Assembly: GCF_014268805.2 (NCBI RefSeq)
Contig: NZ_JABWRF020000003.1
Coordinates: forward strand, 214,001-278,000
Reading direction: 5' to 3'
Source of the DNA: Pseudomonas farsensis
Lineage (GTDB): Bacteria > Pseudomonadota > Gammaproteobacteria > Pseudomonadales > Pseudomonadaceae
Length of the DNA: 64,000 nucleotides
The notes beneath the pieces were generated by a model that had not been told where the DNA came from, did no database searches, and was given only the letters and a program-made list of their open reading frames with translations. A program made the position numbers and the translations under genes. This document shows, piece by piece, positions 62,303 to 64,000 of the stretch (position 1 is the first letter of the stretch; each line of letters starts with the position of its first letter).

Positions 62303-62977
62303 ATGACCACCTTGCTGGCCCTGGATACCGCCACCGAAGCCTGTTCCGTTGCCCTGTTGCATGACGGCAAGGTGACCAGCCATTACGAGGTGATCCCGCG
62401 CATGCATGCGCAAAAGCTGCTGCCGATGATCAAGCAGTTGCTGGCCGATTCCGGGGTTGCGCTGGGCGCGCTGGACGCGATTGCCTTTGGCCGTGGGCCG
62501 GGTGCGTTCACCGGTGTGCGCATTGCCATCGGTGTGGTCCAGGGGCTGGCCTTTGCCCTCGACCGCCCGGTGCTGCCTACCTCCAACCTTGCTGCCCTGG
62601 CGCAGGGCGCGTTGCGCCGGCATGGCGTGCAGCAGGTGGCGGCCGCTATCGATGCGCGCATGGATGAAGTGTATTGGGGTTGCTATGCGGCAGAGCAGGG
62701 CGAGATGCGCCTGCTCGGCCAGGAGCAGGTGATTGCACCCGAGCGGGTAGCGCTGCCGCCGGCCGTTTCTGGCGATTGGTACGGTGCTGGCACCGGCTGG
62801 GGCCTGGCGGATCGCCTGGCCGTGCAGTTGGCCGCCAGCGACGCAGGTGCGCTGCCCGATGCCCAGGACATCCTCAGCCTGGCGCGCTTTGCCTGGGCGC
62901 GCGGTGAGGCGGTGGCGGCTGACCAGGCGCAGCCGGTGTACCTGCGCGATAACGTGGCCACGCCCAAGGCGCGCTGA
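62303..62977 (+). CDS. tsaB: tRNA threonylcarbamoyladenosine biosynthesis protein TsaB
   Basis: A 224-residue ASKHA-fold partner of TsaD and TsaE in t6A37 formation. LLALDTATEACSVALLHDGK at the N-terminus, HAQKLLPMIKQLLADSG, and the hallmark FGRGPGAFTGVRIAIGVVQG. It lacks the metal-binding His pair of TsaD, as expected. 90 bases after adk. Confidence 0.95.
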   Translation: MTTLLALDTATEACSVALLHDGKVTSHYEVIPRMHAQKLLPMIKQLLADSGVALGALDAIAFGRGPGAFTGVRIAIGVVQGLAFALDRPVLPTSNLAALAQGALRRHGVQQVAAAIDARMDEVYWGCYAAEQGEMRLLGQEQVIAPERVALPPAVSGDWYGAGTGWGLADRLAVQLAASDAGALPDAQDILSLARFAWARGEAVAADQAQPVYLRDNVATPKAR

Positions 62978-63019
62978 TGGCTTGCTCGTGAGGCAGCACG
63001 CTTGCTGTTTTGTGCAAGC

Positions 63020-63330
63020 ATGTACTGGCCTCATCGCAGGCTGTCGCCAGCTCCCACATAGCCCGCCCATCCCATATCGATGCCGTCTACGCGGTCAGTG
63101 TAGGAGCGGCCTTGTGTCGCGAAAGGGCTGCGAAGCAGCTCCAGGATCTGAGCAACCACCAGAATCGCTGGGGCTGCTTCGCAGCCCTTTCGCGACACAA
63201 GGCCGCTCCTACACGATCAAAAGCGACTTGCCCGAAACCATAGAATCTTCCACAGGATCTGGGGAAGGCCCCAATATTGCGACTGTACGCGGCCTCTGTG
63301 GGAGCTGGCGACAGCCTGCGATGAGGCCAG
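63020..63330. repeat. Class B mosaic REP element, copy 4 (inverted relative to copy 3)
   Basis: Modules: GGCCTCATCGCAGGCTGTCG; ATCGATGCCGTCTACGCGGT; core hairpin 63099-63213; CAAAAGCGACTTGCCCGAAA; CATAGAATCTTCCACAGGAT; CCAATATTGCGACTGTACGC (class C-like); TGTGGGAGCTGGCGACAGCC. It occupies most of the 566-base gap after tsaB. The rest shows no gene. Confidence 0.8.
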
Positions 63331-63543
63331 CACAAGCCTGCACAGACCTGCGCCGCATGACTCGGTGTGAGAGCGGGCCCTAGGATTTTCGGCAAGAAGT
63401 TGCATCAAGATGCCCCGCATTTCGTCGGCTATCGCCGTTGGTGATAAACCTTTTGCTTGATCTGTGGTCCAGTTATCGTTCGGGCATTAGCGAGGGATCT
63501 CTGATGCTGCTAAATTGCCATCATTGATCCTGAGTGTAATGCC

Positions 63544-63831
63544 ATGCGCATCGACGGCTTCTCCTCACCCAGCTACCCCATCAAACGCACACCGCGCAAA
63601 GCGCCGGTGCGTGATGATGCGGTCGACGATGAAGCCGATATCACCGACGAGCCCGAGCCGCAGCAAACGCACAGCAACCGCCGCTCCAGCAACCTGCCGG
63701 CGCGCCAGCAAGACATGATCTTCCCCCGCGCGCGCGACCGCCGCACCGCGACCGCCCTGGCCAGCTACCTGGCTACCGCAGGCTTTACCGAATGGGACAT
63801 GGAAGTACTGGGGCTCGACCTGTACATTTGA
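63544..63831 (+). CDS. Hypothetical protein preceding a DUF72 gene
   Basis: A 95-residue protein with a disordered, charged N-terminal half (many Arg, Asp, Glu) and a compact C-terminal helix region (RDRRTATALASYLATAGFTE then WDMEVLGLDLYI). No family recognised. The DUF72 gene begins 3 bases after its stop, so the two are coupled. Confidence 0.65.
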   Translation: MRIDGFSSPSYPIKRTPRKAPVRDDAVDDEADITDEPEPQQTHSNRRSSNLPARQQDMIFPRARDRRTATALASYLATAGFTEWDMEVLGLDLYI

Positions 63832-63834
63832 CGG

Positions 63835-64000
63835 ATGACTCCGTCCCCATTGCCCTATTTCATCGGTTGCCCCTCCTGGAGCGAAAACGCCTGGCGTGAC
63901 TACCTCTACCCAGCCGACGCCCGCGCCACCGACTACCTCGGCCTGTACAGCCAAGTGTTCAACGCCGTTGAAGGCAACACCACCTTCTACGCCCGCCCAG
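63835..64000 (+). CDS. DUF72 domain-containing protein (partial, runs off the window)
   Basis: The first 55 codons of a DUF72 protein: FIGCPSWSENAWRDYLYP and the typical FNAVEGNTTFYARP. DUF72 proteins have a TIM-barrel and unknown activity. Truncated by the window end, not by mutation as far as can be seen. Confidence 0.85.
   Translation, partial: MTPSPLPYFIGCPSWSENAWRDYLYPADARATDYLGLYSQVFNAVEGNTTFYARP

Overview
The window is chromosomal DNA of a fluorescent pseudomonad, most likely the Pseudomonas putida group. The evidence is high-GC coding bias, a complete wsp chemosensory cluster, the order purT / MFS / CorC / CcsA / ffh-rpsP-rimM-trmD-rplS / xerD-dsbC-hom-thrC / recJ / wsp / prfB-lysS / ppc / adk-tsaB, and abundant P. 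putida-type REP palindromes. From memory the order resembles the region around PP_1448-PP_1509 of P. putida KT2440; this was not checked by a search. No tRNA, rRNA, prophage, insertion sequence or CRISPR array was seen.

Layout. 0-9 kb: a Tat-exported PhoX-type phosphatase, then a two-partner secretion pair (TpsA adhesin and TpsB pore), all on the minus strand. 8.8-12 kb: an L,D-transpeptidase, two Nudix hydrolases, a gamma-carbonic anhydrase, a DUF1289 protein and a VUT-type membrane protein. 12.5-17.3 kb: purT, an MHS-type transporter, a CorC-type CBS protein and a CcsA-like heme/cytochrome c protein. 18-21.6 kb: ffh and the rpsP-rimM-trmD-rplS operon. 22-27 kb: xerD, dsbC, hom, thrC and an orphan degenerate receiver. 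27.7-34.1 kb: DUF3509, a periplasmic binding-like protein with a CoA-transferase, yaeQ, recJ and an old-yellow-enzyme reductase. 34.1-39.9 kb: a hicB remnant with a perfect 29-bp palindrome, then a five-gene operon for a polyamine-type ABC importer and gamma-aminobutyraldehyde dehydrogenase, ordered as in E. coli ydcSTUV-patD. 40-49.3 kb: a DUF533 protein and wspABCDEFR, a surface-sensing pathway ending in a c-di-GMP synthase. 49.7-52.4 kb: prfB, with its programmed +1 frameshift, and lysS. 52.6-56.5 kb: a TetR regulator, a lipoprotein, a DUF1704 (MATCAP-like) putative metallopeptidase, a lipoprotein alpha/beta hydrolase and a small membrane protein. 56.7-58.5 kb: OmpA/LptF-like and DUF4398 lipoproteins behind a candidate AlgU promoter, and a small conserved protein. 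58.7-64 kb: ppc, adk, tsaB, a 95-residue unknown and the start of a DUF72 gene.

The intergenic DNA is the least ordinary part. Several unrelated-looking spacers carry copies of mosaic elements of about 150-310 bp. Each has a long central REP hairpin, non-palindromic arms that recur between copies, and outer 'TGTGGGAGCTGGCG' modules. Two main classes (A and B below) and two shorter associated repeats (C and D) can be separated by eye. Further points are a 150-bp inverted-repeat element inside the hom-thrC spacer and three consecutive hairpins between ffh and rpsP.
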